Assembly (NCBI GenBank): GCA_021229015.1
Contig: CM037782.1
Location: forward strand, 57,223,518-57,287,517
Direction of reading: 5' to 3'
DNA length: 64,000 bases
Source: Solen grandis
Taxonomy: Eukaryota > Mollusca > Bivalvia > Adapedonta > Solenidae
The position numbers were made by a program, and so were the translations under genes. This document shows positions 12,596 through 25,239 of the stretch, piece after piece. The notes beneath the pieces were generated by a model. That model saw only the letters and a program-made list of their open reading frames with translations. It did not search any database and was not told the origin of the DNA. Numbering within the stretch: position 1 is the first letter of the stretch; each line of letters starts with the position of its first letter.

Positions 12596-12789
12596 CATCG
12601 TTGGCTGTTTTATCCATTGAGGTCAATGAAGATACAGATGAACTATGGGGAAGATTACTGGTCATTCTTTCTCTGAAGAACTGGTCAAGAGCTTTTCTTC
12701 ACAGCCCTGAATATTGACCTCTCTAGCCGTCTTTGCTTCAGGTCAACTCAAAGGACAAGTAATCCATAGCACAGAACACGGCACTACTT
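12596..12789 (-). CDS. Second exon of a minus-strand gene: 5' UTR and first 23 codons
   Basis: On the minus strand an acceptor (tatactttcag) ends at 12790 and a consensus donor (gtaagttg) starts at 12595. The ATG is at 12665-12663 and an in-frame TGA lies 16 codons upstream. It encodes MTSNLPHSSSVSSLTSMDKT, then AND plus one base (phase 1), a Ser/Thr-rich N-terminus. I do not recognise the family. No following exon was found between 1 and 12595, so the rest of the gene probably lies beyond the left edge or in short exons I missed. Confidence 0.5.
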
Positions 12790-13364
12790 CTGAAAGTATA
12801 AATCATTTAACCATGAGTATGTGAGATGAACATTAAATCCATGACAAAGATGAATCCTTTGGTAAGAGAATGCAGGTCTATAATGCTTAGCTCCTGTCCA
12901 TATAAAGCAGTGATAGAAATTCAAAACATCATAAATCTTCAATTTCACTAAATACGTTGAACTATTTCTTTAGTATTGTAATATACTTAAAATTTCCTTG
13001 ATTGCAAGCTTATGGAAGTTGTGATGACATAGCACAAGCTATGTGGAACAAAGGGTGCCTGATATGAAATTTTATAGCACCCCTAATTAAAACTTTGGGA
13101 AAGTTATGTCCAATATACAAGAAAAGGACCAAAGAACGGTCAAATTTACCTCCCTTTATGCTGGTAAGCAACCAGATGGTAAATACATTCTCTTGCATTT
13201 CATATACTTTTTAGTTAGCATTTGGCTTTAATACACTCGTCTCTGCATAAGGTTTAAATAAATATAGAGCAAATTATCAGAAAATATTACCACAATTACA
13301 ACTGATTGTTTTAACTAGTCATATATGATATTATAACTAATACATGAGCTGTCTTGTACATGTA

Positions 13365-13606
13365 TTAACCCTTTCCCTCATAGAGGACACCATGAAAAGA
13401 CCTATGCGAACAGCATAAAACCAGATCAGCCTGCGAGTAACTCGCAGGCTGATCAGGTTTTATGCTGTTTGCTGCTCCTCAGTGGTCTGGAAATAAGAAT
13501 TTTATAATTAAATTTGGTAAGGTTTAACTGTGGTTTTCTGCAGATCAGGCTTTATATGATACCTATTGAGGGCGTCAAAATGAGTCTATATGAGGGAAAG
13601 GGTTAA
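13365..13606. mobile_element. TTAA-flanked MITE, full length, reverse orientation
   Basis: Same orientation and structure as 7851-8092, TTAA on both sides. It lies in the probable first intron of the minus-strand gene. Confidence 0.85.
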
Positions 13607-13619
13607 TTAAGTTACCCTG

Positions 13620-15900
13620 ACCGATGATGTGTAAAGGGTAGCTCATATCTAATTAAAAAAACATACAGATGACAATAATATGAAATGTTAAAACAATAAT
13701 GGTCTGCAGGAACAGGCTGATCAGGCTTCAAGCTGTAATTGTTACACTCTTCAGAACCTTTAAGATCAGGATTGTGCAATCCTCTGTTTTCTCCTATAAT
13801 AATTTGTAGCTCAGATAGATTCTATACGTCTTGACTCAGCAATGGACTTGAATCCATTATTTCTTATACCATTTGATATTCTAAAAATGTTCTTCAAGGC
13901 AGGATAATTTGTACAAAATATTCGTTAATCAAGTAAAGGGATAAATGTTTTTCAGTAAAAAAAAAAAAAATTCTCATTACATACTGGCATATGTAATACT
14001 CAAACAATGTATACATACATAAAAACCTGATTCAACTGATATGAGTCACTCGTAAGATGACATTTACGCATTTTATATACCCAGGTTACAAATGAGTCAA
14101 TGTTTTCTGGTGTTTGAGCTAAAAGCAGTAATGTACTCAGGTATGAATGATGAATTATTACTTAAAACCAGTATATTTAAATTAAAATTAAATAAAAATA
14201 TTAATCTTCATTGAATTATTAATTATCCATTATTCAGGTTCAATTCAGCAGCTTGACAACATATTTTCTGTCATGTTAACTGCAATAGATTAAATTTCCA
14301 AAAAAAAATTAAAATTTTTTTTTAAAAAAAAAAAACTTCAAGTTAAAAAACATCAAAATGTCAAATTACCTGCACTATACGCCAATCAAGCCAACAGTCA
14401 CATAGGCCCTACATTACATACGATATGGATCTGCCCAGTTTTACGCTTGATTATGCTCCTATACAATGCCTTCTCATCATAACTGCTGTCATAACAGCCT
14501 GGGACAATAATCCACCAATATAGTCTATTGATTAACATATCTCCACACCCCAGTATAAAGTCAGCTCAATGAATTCAAAAGATAAATCATTCTTGTGTAT
14601 TTTACAAAAAGCACACACACTTTCCATGCAATGATTTCATCGGATTCATCATTGACTTCAAAGTAGCCTGTGACAAAATCTGCACTGAGTGAATCGACGA
14701 TATTCATATAATCAGTTCACTGTATTAAAAAATTAAATTTCCAGGACTCATAATTGAAAGTCTTATTACATTTTAAAATGTGAATAAAACTCAGTGCAGT
14801 GAAGATTCAACCTTAAAACATCTAAGTAATAAATTAAGAATGAAAGAAACTCAAGAATAAAAAATTATCTGTTTTTGTTTAGGATTGGAAGTCAATGACA
14901 ATTAATGAGAGCAAAATAACTATTATATAATTAATCTGAATATCTATATTACTAAAGGAATGAGCTGATTTTTGTGTCAGATTTGGCGCTGTTGAGAAAC
15001 ATCACTATGTATACAGAGTACCAGAGTTATTCAGAAACCATTCAGTAGTTGTACGTTTTATTTGTGTCTAAAAATAAATAAAATTCACAGATGGTGAGAA
15101 CTTATGATAAATCCATCGAAATTGGATAAACCTAAAAACAGTAACAGTGGTTGGTTCTTCGTATTGTTAAAAAATATGTCAACTCTTCTGCGGGAACCTT
15201 GACTATATATAGCCTTAATTGCAGCCAAGTAACAAGAGTGTTACAAACGAAATTGGTATTTTGTTCCTATTTTAACTAAATGGGTCCTATCATTTATATT
15301 TGAGAGTTATCCAATTTATCCTCCAAGTTTATGTTATATGGTGTTTATACTAACACTGAGAAGGAAAACACTGTAGTCTGACATGCGTATATACCACGAT
15401 GTTCACGTATTCATACAGCATAAGGTATACATGAAAAGCATGGTTTATGGCCCTTAGGCTATGACTGTGTGCTGTAAAAAGTGGGGCTCTTGATGTAATT
15501 TGTATCCAATTCAATGTTAATATTGCCACACCAATAACTAACGGGCAATGGATTATATACAGCCCAAGTTTACATTAACCTGTGCATTTTGTTAGCACCA
15601 TATTTTTAAGTCTTATATTTGTGATCTGTAATGTAATTGTTTGTTTTTTTTCATTTTGTTTGTCATTCCTGTAGAATTTGTTTAATTCTGCTATGCAGTT
15701 CACAATAAAACTATTATTGTTCACAGCAATTGAAAGTTTCCATTAATTAGTCCATTCTGCAATATATTCCAATGCTGCAACTTCCTATTTGAAATTAAAA
15801 TTTAAAACACAATTTAAACCTTTCAACATGTGACAGCAATGAGTCCTTTTTGATTTAATCATCTTCTTTTTGTGTTAAACATGGTTTATTTGATTTGATT
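13620..15900. other. AT-rich sequence inside the candidate first intron
   Basis: No exon recognised. Contains one partial copy of a dispersed repeat (15390-15475: ccacgatgttcacgtattc, catggtttatggccc) shared with 3178-3290, 5151-5265 and 55375-55455, and a possible retroposon 3' end near 15580-15725. Confidence 0.5.
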
Positions 15901-15914
15901 TGAATTACTTACCA

Positions 15915-16205
15915 TTTTATGCCATCAAAGGCTAACAGATGGCCAGTTCACCTAATAATTAACTCTTTCCCAGGATTCTGACAGTACTGAAACTTTCGCA
16001 CACACCTCTGTATATAGTTATAACTAAGTACTGGGTTGAAAGACAAATTATCACTAGAAAGAAATTGTAATTATATCATTTATCATGGAGACCGTGTCCC
16101 ATTGGGGATTGAACCAACAACCCTTGGCTTCACAGCCAAGCGCGCGCCATCAAGGCTGGTTTACTTATGTGAAACCCATGGTCCCTATCCTGTGTTTGCA
16201 TGGGC
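15915..16205 (-). mobile_element. tRNA-derived SINE (family D)
   Basis: Matches in reverse the element split at 53862-54445. Shared blocks: gccatcaaaggctaacagatgg, ttcacctaataa, the tRNA-like head (attgaaccaacaaccc, ttggcttcacagccaag) and ccctatcctgtgtttg. Two independent copies with the same ends define the family. Confidence 0.7.
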
Positions 16206-17017
16206 ACTGGGAAATAATATAAATCATATCTGTTCAGACGAATCCCAACAGAAAAAAACATTCCTGCGATTTTGCATGACTTTTTCTATGGTCATTATAG
16301 AAAATTACCAGATGCAATACACCAGGTCATATGTTATACTTCTTATAACACAAAATTGTGCTTCTTTTAACATGCAATATTTTTTTTATCCATAAGCTTA
16401 TTTTCAGTCGCTATATATAGCTTTTATTTCAAAAAAGGAATTTAACAATGTTAAAATTAAAACAGGCTGGAAGCAATCTTCACTGTTAATAGGCTAAACA
16501 AGGTTTTCTTTAAATATATCTCTAAAGTACCAATATGTGGTGAACTGTCTTAATCCTCTGGATCTTCCCAACTCTTGCAGGATCATCTGGTTTTATACTG
16601 GTAGTTTCATTGAAAGTTCAAGTGGGAAAGAGCTAAATAAGCATCCAACAAAAAATTAAGTTTCTATGATTATCAATGTAATTATGACGTACATAAGTTT
16701 TAAATATATGTCTGTATTTTTATCTAAGATAAAACATGATCAAGTGAGAATCAATAACCATCATATAGTAAAAGCTATTTAAAGTAAAATTAAAAGAAAA
16801 AAATAAAAATTAATTTAATATTGCAATAAGCTAGCACATTGGAATTTCTTGGTGTACATAAGGTTCTTTAGAGTGATTCATTTTCAAGGAGGTTAACTTC
16901 TTCATTACATAATAGATCAGTAAAATTTGCCTATTAGGCTTTCCAAAAGACTATCATTCCACTTCTTGACATCTTCACTTATCAGCAGTATTTTTTATTT
17001 ATCTTAACTTACGTGAA

Positions 17018-17290
17018 TTAACCCTTTCCCTCATATAGACTCATTTTAACCCTTTCCCTCATATAGACTCATTTTGACGCACTCAGTAGGTACCACATAA
17101 AGCCTGATCGGCAGAAAACTACAGTTAAACCTTATTACCAAATTTGATTATAAAGTCCTCATTTCCAGACCACTGAGGAACAGCGAACAGCATAAAACCT
17201 GATCAGCCTGCGAGTTACTCGCAGGCTGACCTGGTTTTATGTTTTTCACATAGGTCTTTTCATGGTTTCCTCTATGAGGGAAAGGGTTAA
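17018..17290. mobile_element. TTAA-flanked MITE with a 27-bp duplicated terminus
   Basis: A full element with TTAA ends, but the first 27 bases (TTAACCCTTTCCCTCATATA...) occur twice in tandem at 17018 and 17045, giving a second internal TTAA. Confidence 0.85.
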
Positions 17291-17529
17291 AGAATACGAT
17301 ATTATCAGCAGGGGTGTTTTAATTTTGATGTCAAAGAAATATGATATTTGTAATTAGTCTCTTATAGCTCATATTACAAACTTCACGACCACATTCTTGC
17401 AAAAGTTGATTCCCCTAAATACCCTCAAAGTTAAACCTTAGATGGGATAAACACATAAATTAAATCACAAATAAAGCAAATTAATCACTTGAATTCCTAA
17501 GAAGAAATATGAAAATTAATTCTATCCCT

Positions 17530-17995
17530 GCTAAAGAATATTCATCAAATGTATGGGACCCCTATTCTAGAGGCTAAGTAGAACAGATTGAGAAAGTGCA
17601 GCGGTGGGCAGCAAGGTCAGAGTGTTACTGGCCACCATCATAATATACCCGCTCATTCATTCAGTTACAGATATGCTTTCTACTCTTAACTGGCCAAGTC
17701 TCCAAGTTCAAAGAACCATGCAGATCCCAACTTATAATGTTCTATAAAATTGTCATTACTTACATAGCCATCTATCCAGATCATTTACTTGTTTCTACTG
17801 ACTCCAGAACCAGACAGAAAACTCATATGAATTTTCTTTTTGACCCAGAACTTTTACTCAAAGGAACTTGCTGGCTGCTGCTGTTCACCAAGCCAGTAAA
17901 GTTGATGTCTTTAAGGCCGTTGTCACTGTGCCCATCATTTATAATGTCCATCACACCTTAAGTTTTCAATTTCTGTAACATAACTTTAACATTTC
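17530..17995 (+). pseudogene. Decayed non-LTR retrotransposon (reverse transcriptase C-terminal region)
   Basis: A broken reading frame recovers KEYSSNVWDPYSRG, VEQIEKVQRWAARS and, after stops, LIMFYKIVITYIAIYP. This matches the conserved 'LEYSSSVWDP...IEKVQRRAARF...ML YKI' end of CR1/L2-type LINE polymerases. Several in-frame stops and at least one frameshift are present. A 3' flank with an aagaagaag-type segment (to about 18140) may be its 3' UTR. Confidence 0.75.
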
Positions 17996-18436
17996 ACTCG
18001 AATATTATATTTGTGCCAACATATATACATGTATACACATATTGTTGTTTATATATTTTACCAGCACCTTCGCATGAACCTCATAGTGAAAGAGCAAAGT
18101 TTTAACGCAGAAGAAGAGGTCAAGTGCATGAACTCCGGTGTGTAACAGAATACTAAAATGATTGGAATGTCTCAATTAATAGGTCCCATTTTGATCACTG
18201 TGTAACATTTATCATTTGCATATGTGTAAATGATGGTTCAACTGCAATTTGTTATAATAAACTAAACACTAATCCGTTTTCAAAAACATAATTCCTTATC
18301 TATCAATAAGTCACACAAGTAATTAAAATCAGTTGCTTGAATTAAAAAGCTGAGACTTTTGTGCAATTAGTCATCCAATTTATGTCGGCTTACTGAACGA
18401 ACATATGGAAACCCAACGTAAAAAAAGCATACTCAC

Positions 18437-18590
18437 ATGTCTGTTATTCTTTGTTTCAATGAAATTAAATCCAAATCAACAACAGATACACGTCGATTTT
18501 GTTAAATGACTAACTTAAATATCAAAAATGAAAACTAGCAGGTACTTGTCAAAGAAGATCGCACGTCCGCCATATTGTTTAGGTCACGTG
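18437..18590 (-). other. Candidate noncoding first exon of the minus-strand gene
   Basis: Minus-strand reading shows ACAATATGGCGGACGTG, a YY1-like initiator/5' UTR motif, and about 135 bases later a strong donor GTGAGTATG (GT at 18436-18435). The ATG in the motif opens only a 12-codon ORF ending TAG, so the exon would be 5' UTR. It would splice across about 5.6 kb to the acceptor at 12790. The TSS and exon start are inferred. Confidence 0.4.
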
Positions 18591-18660
18591 ATAAAACAAT
18601 TGCATAGTTACATGGACGCTCATGGGTAACGACCGAAACCTATGACCTACATTTTTGACA
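18575..18660 (-). promoter_or_regulatory. Candidate promoter with CACGTG E-box
   Basis: A local GC and CpG rise surrounds GGTCACGTGAT (about 18592-18602), the palindromic E-box bound by USF/TFE/MYC-type bHLH factors. It sits just upstream of the YY1-like motif of the candidate first exon. The assignment is from motif and position only. Confidence 0.35.
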
Positions 18661-20009
18661 CAAAGTTGTTACTTAAGTTAATTAAGATTAATTAACTTTT
18701 TTTCACGTACATGAATTCCCCTGTATCACTGTGAACTATACACGGACATATGTGCATAAACTGTAATATATTGCAATGCAAATTTGTTATAGATATTATC
18801 AAAAACGTACTCTACTAAACTGTGCAAGTACACATGTACGCAGGGAATTGAGGCCTCCCTCTCGGTATATTAGTGACTTAGATAGTATGATACAATGACA
18901 TTCATGATCAATCGATAAACCAGTGTTTGTTTTTTTATTTATTTTTTTATTTATAACGTTGTTTTTTTTTATTTCATTATTAATCTATTATTATCAACGT
19001 TATCATATTAAGTAAAGGGACAACTATATTGGGTACGTGTACATGCGCACGTGTAGTCAGTGGAATTATATTTCGAATTAAAAATAAATTTATCGGGGTC
19101 TAATTAATTATATCTATAAAATCTATATAGTACTCTTCGTTATGTTTATTTCAAGACTGTATACCAAATTTAAATTAAGGCCATAATCCTATGTATGTTG
19201 TTAGGCCTACATATTTGTACCTGAGAAACATAATAACAAAGAAAAATACATTAAAGGCATATACATCAGATAAGAGTAAATAGTTTAATTAATATCATAT
19301 AACTGACGAATAAATGTAATAGTATTTGAAAACATTTAAATTTACAGAGTTATCTACTAACCGGTTTTCTCTTTCTAAACACTTTATCTTAACCAATTAA
19401 CGATGTTTGCGGACAATTTTATAATGAAAACTGGAAAATGATCGCAATGATGATGATGATGAACTTGTAATGTTATTTACTTTATACAAAATAATACTGT
19501 ATATGAGATACATCCACCCTCTTTGACATTATACCGATCAGGTTTCGACGATGGCAAATATATACTTTGCTGTATACAGTATATTCGGTCAAAAAAGAAA
19601 ATCAAGAGGACCATAAAGATACTCACCTGAGAAATTTTGCCTACATTGCCTGCGCAAGTTATTTGATTATAACATACCAGTAGTAGTACTGAATACATAT
19701 ATACTCCCTGCAGAAATACAGAATATCACTTACATATACCAAACATTTAAATTCAAATATTGAAGACGTACGTAGCTTAAAAAAAATCATTAATTAAGTA
19801 GGTCACTGGGTCATGATCAATGTCATTCACGGTCAAGTTTCAATACGACATCCCAACTGTACTGTTTGTCCAAAATTAAAGGTTTTGCGAAAAAAAGATG
19901 TTTCTTTCCACTAACCAATTCTGAAAAAGATAGGGCCAGTAGGTCGGCAAACTTTCTTTTTAATCTTTAACTTTTTTTTTCCAGAGGATGTGACGAAAAT
20001 CAGCGTTTT

Positions 20010-21412
20010 GCAACTGTGATAACTCAAACTTCCAATCAAATTGGATAACACACATAAAAACCCTCTTATTTGAAACAGGCAATATGAATACTTGGTATAA
20101 TGAGGAATTATTAACACACATGTAACCAGTAAAACAATTTATTAGACAAACTCTTATTGACCAGTTTAATCAGCAATGGAGTAGTTCTTTACAAAAAAAA
20201 ATCTTGAACAGTACTTGTTAAAATTAAAAAACCAAATTATTTACAACTTGTTAAATTTAGAACAAGCAACCATTATTTACCAGCAGAAGTTGGAAGATGG
20301 AGTAACACAGATTTGTCCGATCGAAAATGCATTATCTGCTCGAAAAATGACATTGGTGATGAAATGCACTATCTACTCATCTTTCCCTTTTTTAGTAACC
20401 CAAGAAGACTTTATATAAACAAATATTACTACATGCATCCAAACATCCTGAAATATAAGCAGCTTATGAATGAATCATCACTGACCACACTTACCAAACT
20501 CTGTAAGTTTGTGAAAATAATCATGGAGGCATTCAAGAGCAGCTCCAATTAATAACAGTGCAGTGCTTGTTAATCTCATGTACACATTTCGTGTAAACCG
20601 CAAGTAATGATAAAATACAGGCTGCCTATTAAGATAAAGATTATTAAAATAAATAAATAACTTAAACCACTCACCGAAGTTTTAATACTGAATTCATAGC
20701 AATTAATTAAATCAATTCAGTCAGTTTTTCGAATACTGTTTCACTAATTTGATATTCACGTTTCACAGACTTTACACATTAATGATTTAACCAATCACAA
20801 CTCTTTTTTTTCAAATGCACAATAGTTATGAATGAATCCGCCTTGAATTTATAGTCTGTTTCAATCTCTGTAAAGACTACATGGTTTTGATACAATATAC
20901 ATATTATATTAATTATAGTAATATATTTCCCAATCAATACCAATATAGATGTACGTAACTATGTACAATGTAATTGAAAATGATCTAAACATTCTTTACA
21001 CTGTATGAATTACATTTTGATACATTTACTTTGCTCTCAAATGTGTGTATAACGTTACGTACTGTTTAATCTTTCCTCTTGTAAATGACACTTCTTTATT
21101 TTCCTACTCTCTCTCTCTCTCCTTACATATCATCAAAATGTCAATGTTATAATCCAGAAAAAAAGAGCAGAGGGCTAAAGGGGAGAGGCTAGATTTCACT
21201 TTTTCTCTTTTCGATTTTTATGGCATAATTTGTTGACGCCAAATAACAAATATATCACTCAAAATATTTAATGTAAAAAGAGACATTTAAACCTTGCCAT
21301 GTGATCTATGTTTGACTGTTTTCTATTACGACATCATATAACTGTATGCTCTTGTATCGTTTGTTTGTACGATTTGATCAATAAAGATTTGTTCTGTTCT
21401 GATCTGGAATAA
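20010..21412 (+). pseudogene. 3'-truncated LINE copy: ORF2 C-terminus and 3' end
   Basis: Translation in one frame gives SNWITHIKTLLFETGNMNTW, then, past stops, IDQFNQQWSSSLQ. After a frame change it gives CIICSKNDIGDEMHYLLIFP and NILKYKQLMNESSLTTLTKL, ending at TAA 20550-20552. The CxxC...H pattern with 'IGDE.HYL..CPFF' is the usual end of a LINE ORF2. A terminal 'caataaagatttgttctg' near 21380-21405 with a ttctg-type tail may be its 3' end; the 800 bases between could include other material. Confidence 0.7.
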
Positions 21413-21439
21413 TATTTAGGGTCTGTACAAAACAAAGGA

Positions 21440-22130
21440 TCGGTCCGGTAAGTGGAAACAAGTAGCATTTTTATCAAGCGTTATAGCTCCTTCATATAAG
21501 CCTGTGTAAAACAATTGATCATCGGGCTGACCAATTTTGACCGCAGGTCTATGATCTGAACAATCCTAGCAAAGCAGCACTGAGCAATGACACGCGACAA
21601 ATATCTAAGCTCCGGGCCTTGTGGTTTCTGGCAAGAGAAATTTTAAACTAGAGTGTTTTTTAAATTTCAAGGGCCCAACTGAATATTGCATGTTCCCATT
21701 AACAGTTTGTATAAATTTATCAAGTTTAATGAAGATGGCTTCATAATTGCAGATGCTAAAATATGAATAAAGAAAACCTTGCATTTTTTAGAATTCATTG
21801 ATCAAAACTCCTGACCGAATCGGCCGATATCAGCCATAATCGAATTGGCCAAGAGATCATGGACATTAATATACAATCATAAAGTTTGAAGATGATTTCT
21901 TAAGAAATGAAGATGCTAGAATGTATGCAGAATGAAATATGGCATTTCTTATATTTAAAGAACCATAGCTCTTGACCTAATCAGCCGATATCCACCATAA
22001 TTGAACTTGGCCAAGAGATATTGGCTATAAACATCGTCATGAAGTTTGAAGATGATTGTTTAATAAATGCTAGAATATGAGCAAACTAATTGTGGACGAC
22101 GGAGATTTAAATGATCCTTGGCGCATGTGC
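21440..22130. mobile_element. Nonautonomous repeat with internal ~200-bp subrepeats
   Basis: Two diverged internal copies share gaccgaatcggccgatatc, aattggccaagagat, aagtttgaagatgattt and aagatgctagaat. This layout is common in abundant molluscan nonautonomous elements. Ends were not defined. Confidence 0.5.
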
Positions 22131-22299
22131 TAACACACTCAACAAACGGCATGGTACAATTATCAAAACAGTCTTAAGCTAACCTTTGGAAGGCTAAACT
22201 TTGTTATTATGCAAATACTTGTGAATTTAAATGCGGAACAGTACTTTTCTTTACTTCATGTATGTAAGTTGGGTTGATACTGTTTCATAGATGGCACGT

Positions 22300-23107
22300 G
22301 TATTTTAGACATGCGTAAAACGGACGTTTCCAGCGCCAGCAACAGGAAGAAAACAACACATTTGAACAAAATACAACACATTAAAGGACACGCGTAAAAC
22401 GGACGTTTCCAGCGCCAGCAACAGGAAGAAAACAAACATTTGAACAAAATACAACACATTAAAGGACACGCGTAAAACGGACGTTTCCAGCGCAAAACGA
22501 CGTTTCCAGCGCCACAACAGGAAGGGAACAAATACATTTGAACAAAATACAACTTAAAAACAACATTTGAACAAAATACAACACATTAAAGGACACGCGT
22601 AAAACGTGGGTTTCCTGCGCCAGCAACAGCAAGAGAACACATTTGAACAAAATACAACACATTAAAGGACACGCGTAAAACGGACGTTTCAATAGTCAAC
22701 AATACCTAGAGAACAACACATTTGAACAAAATACAACACATTAAAGGACACGCGTAAAACGGACGTTTCCAGCGCCAGCAACAGCAAGAGAACAACACAT
22801 TTAAAGAAAATGCAACACATTAAAGGACACGCGTAAAACGGACGTTTCCATCGCGAACAACAGCAAGAGAACAACACATTTGAACAAAATACAAGGCATG
22901 AAAGGACAAACGTAAAATGGACGTTTCCATCGCGAACAAAAGCAAGAGAACAACACATTTAAACAAAATACAACACATTAAAGGACACGCGTAAAACGCA
23001 TTTGAACAAAATACAACACATTAAAGGACACGCGTAAAACGGACGTTTCCATCGCGAACAAAAGCAAGAGAGCAACACATTTAAACAAAATACAACACAT
23101 TAAAGGA
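22300..23107. repeat. 78-bp minisatellite, about 10 units
   Basis: Core unit: aaaggacacgcgtaaaacgg, acgtttccagcgccagcaac, agcaagagaacaacacattt, gaacaaaatacaacacatt. Unit length varies by internal deletions (the shortest near 22480-22560 and 22990). Because 78 is divisible by three, overlapping minus-strand ORFs run through it; these are array artefacts. Confidence 0.92.
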
Positions 23108-23192
23108 CGGTCCCATCATTCTGTTGTGAAAATGCTGCTGTAAAATCATTTACATGTATGTTATATTCCCTCCGTATTCGTATGAGCACGGA

Positions 23193-23221
23193 GAGATTTA
23201 AAAAAAAAAAAAAAAAAAAAA
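23193..23221. repeat. Poly-A tract
   Basis: Nearly pure A run of about 28 bases. A second run of similar length is at 23780-23806. Confidence 0.9.
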
Positions 23222-23778
23222 CGAAACCGCGTCGTATAAAATATAAATTTTGAGAACAGCAATAACAACAACCGTTTTCATGAAATCAATAAATCAAGAT
23301 TCTTTGATCAAGCTTCTCTGTGATCAGGTTTGTGGGGACGTGTACAAAGGTTGTATTCTTGATCCCTTCCAGGGCGAGAATATTCCCTGACGCAAAGTAC
23401 TACTCCAGCCCATCAAGAGGAACTAGTATTATAAGTCACGAGGGATTTTTTGGATTTTATCAATGTGAAAAACAAATGTTTAAAAACAGGAAGGGATGCT
23501 CATTCGGGAAGTAAACCCATTATCTCTCATTGTATCCTCCTACATGTATCTATATCTATATGACCTGGATGAGATAGTACTGACGATAAACACATGATAC
23601 ATTGCAGTGTCATTAAACTGTTCATTACATCAGTTGCAGTAAAGTCGAGGATGTGATCTATGTGTGATTAGTGACATTTTTGACTGGATAATTAAACTTT
23701 GTTTCATTCCTGGTATCATCGCGTATCACTATGGTAAGTTTTAACAGAAACCATACAATCCCTTGATATTTCAATTGC

Positions 23779-23809
<31 letters not shown>

Positions 23810-23839
23810 GGTAACAATTTCTACAACTAATACTCATTC

Positions 23840-23960
23840 TTTTCGGCGGTTCCTAGGTTGGACCAGTAATTTGCGCCAATAAATGATTCGTGCCCATAAC
23901 AGGATTCAAACCAACACTGGATCTGCAGTCATGCACGTTACCCTGGTCCATGGCGCACTT
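23840..23960 (-). mobile_element. SINE family C fragment
   Basis: Shows cctaggttggaccagtaat, cataacaggattcaaacc, a B-box-like tRNA remnant in reverse. Related pieces are at 34250-34340 and (opposite strand) 34855-34965. Confidence 0.5.
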
Positions 23961-24099
23961 CACAAATTTATTTAAACTTTCAGGTAAAGTCTCTGTATGG
24001 TTCCGCTACGTCTTAGACCACTTAACCTCTACCAAGATAACCAAGTACCCTAATGAAACAGGAAATCTTTTGTTATCTCCGTGAAAGGCCATAAGTCCG

Positions 24100-25230
24100 A
24101 AATGTAGCGGAACCATTACAGGAACCTTACCTTAAGTATGATTTAATGATATATACTTGGAATAATTAGATGATATTTACATATTTTATCAACAAAGATG
24201 TTAATGGTATGATACCCGAATGAGTACATGTATATGATATATGATGTCGTCTAAAGGATTTCATTCAAAAAAGTAATCAGCCAAACTTATCTTGAAAACG
24301 ACCAATCTATGAAACATGATAAAATGACAGAATAATGAGGGCGGCAGCTAATGAATTAAAATGTATAATTAAATATATTTCCAGAATCTAAACGATTGCT
24401 GCGTAAAACAGTATGGCTGCTTAGTTCACTGTGCATGAATATATTTGGTATATTTTCGACTTTCTATTGTGAAACAACTATGCAATTTTTACATTTAACG
24501 TTATGGAAAAACAAATGAAATAAATGTTTTAAATCTCCTTTCATTAACTTTAAGTAACGACACACATTCAAATATATCTTACTATTTACCAACCATTTGA
24601 GGGGATGAGACAATTGGTCGCTTAACCAAGGTTGTTGCTAGGTGGCTCTGTATAAAATTTGATATACAATTAAATGTTGTTTTTTTCGGAAAAATAAAGC
24701 TGATTACTAAATGCAGGTGTTCTGATAAGTACAGTGACTGCGGTATAAAATGTGATATATAATTAAATGTATTTCCGGAAAAATAAAGATAAAAGCATAA
24801 TAAAGCTAAAAGCATATCGGCTGATTTGTACTGATGACTGCTGAGCATACACAACCTCTTTTGTTGCTTTTGTCTATCTTGACTGTTTTCTACAATTTAT
24901 CAGAGATTAAAATAATCATCAATCTAACAAAGTTACGAGGATCTCATCTGGGAAAGCGATGGGGTATTTAAAAGGCTATATTTGTTAGGAATGAAATCAT
25001 TCAAAGCATATATACATGTACATCTTTGCCATCATTTAAAATCAAATATATTTCCATTTTAGAACACTACTACAGCAAACCTGATTTTCTTTACAGTTAC
25101 TGAAATCATATCAAATAAATGGACCAATTTTACAATAGTGCAAATTATACATTATAATTTAATCTCGAATGTGCAAATGGATAGTTTTTAAATTATGATT
25201 TATTGTCTGGTATGAAAATAAAGGCCTTTT
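24100..25230. other. AT-rich sequence upstream of the PI3K regulatory exons
   Basis: No SH3, RhoGAP or start exon could be recognised. A short direct repeat (tataaaatttgatatacaat / tataaaatgtgatatataat, near 24650 and 24745) is the only structure noted. Confidence 0.4.
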
Positions 25231-25239
25231 ATTAATCAT

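Noticed and set aside
22256..22958. Several overlapping minus-strand ORFs of 70-98 codons
   Set aside because: They read through the 78-bp minisatellite, whose period is a multiple of three. The repeated Cys/Phe-rich peptide is a by-product of the array, with no splice context or domain.
24582..24854. 90-codon minus-strand ORF upstream of the PI3K regulatory exons
   Set aside because: It contains two copies of a short direct repeat and no recognisable domain or splice context.
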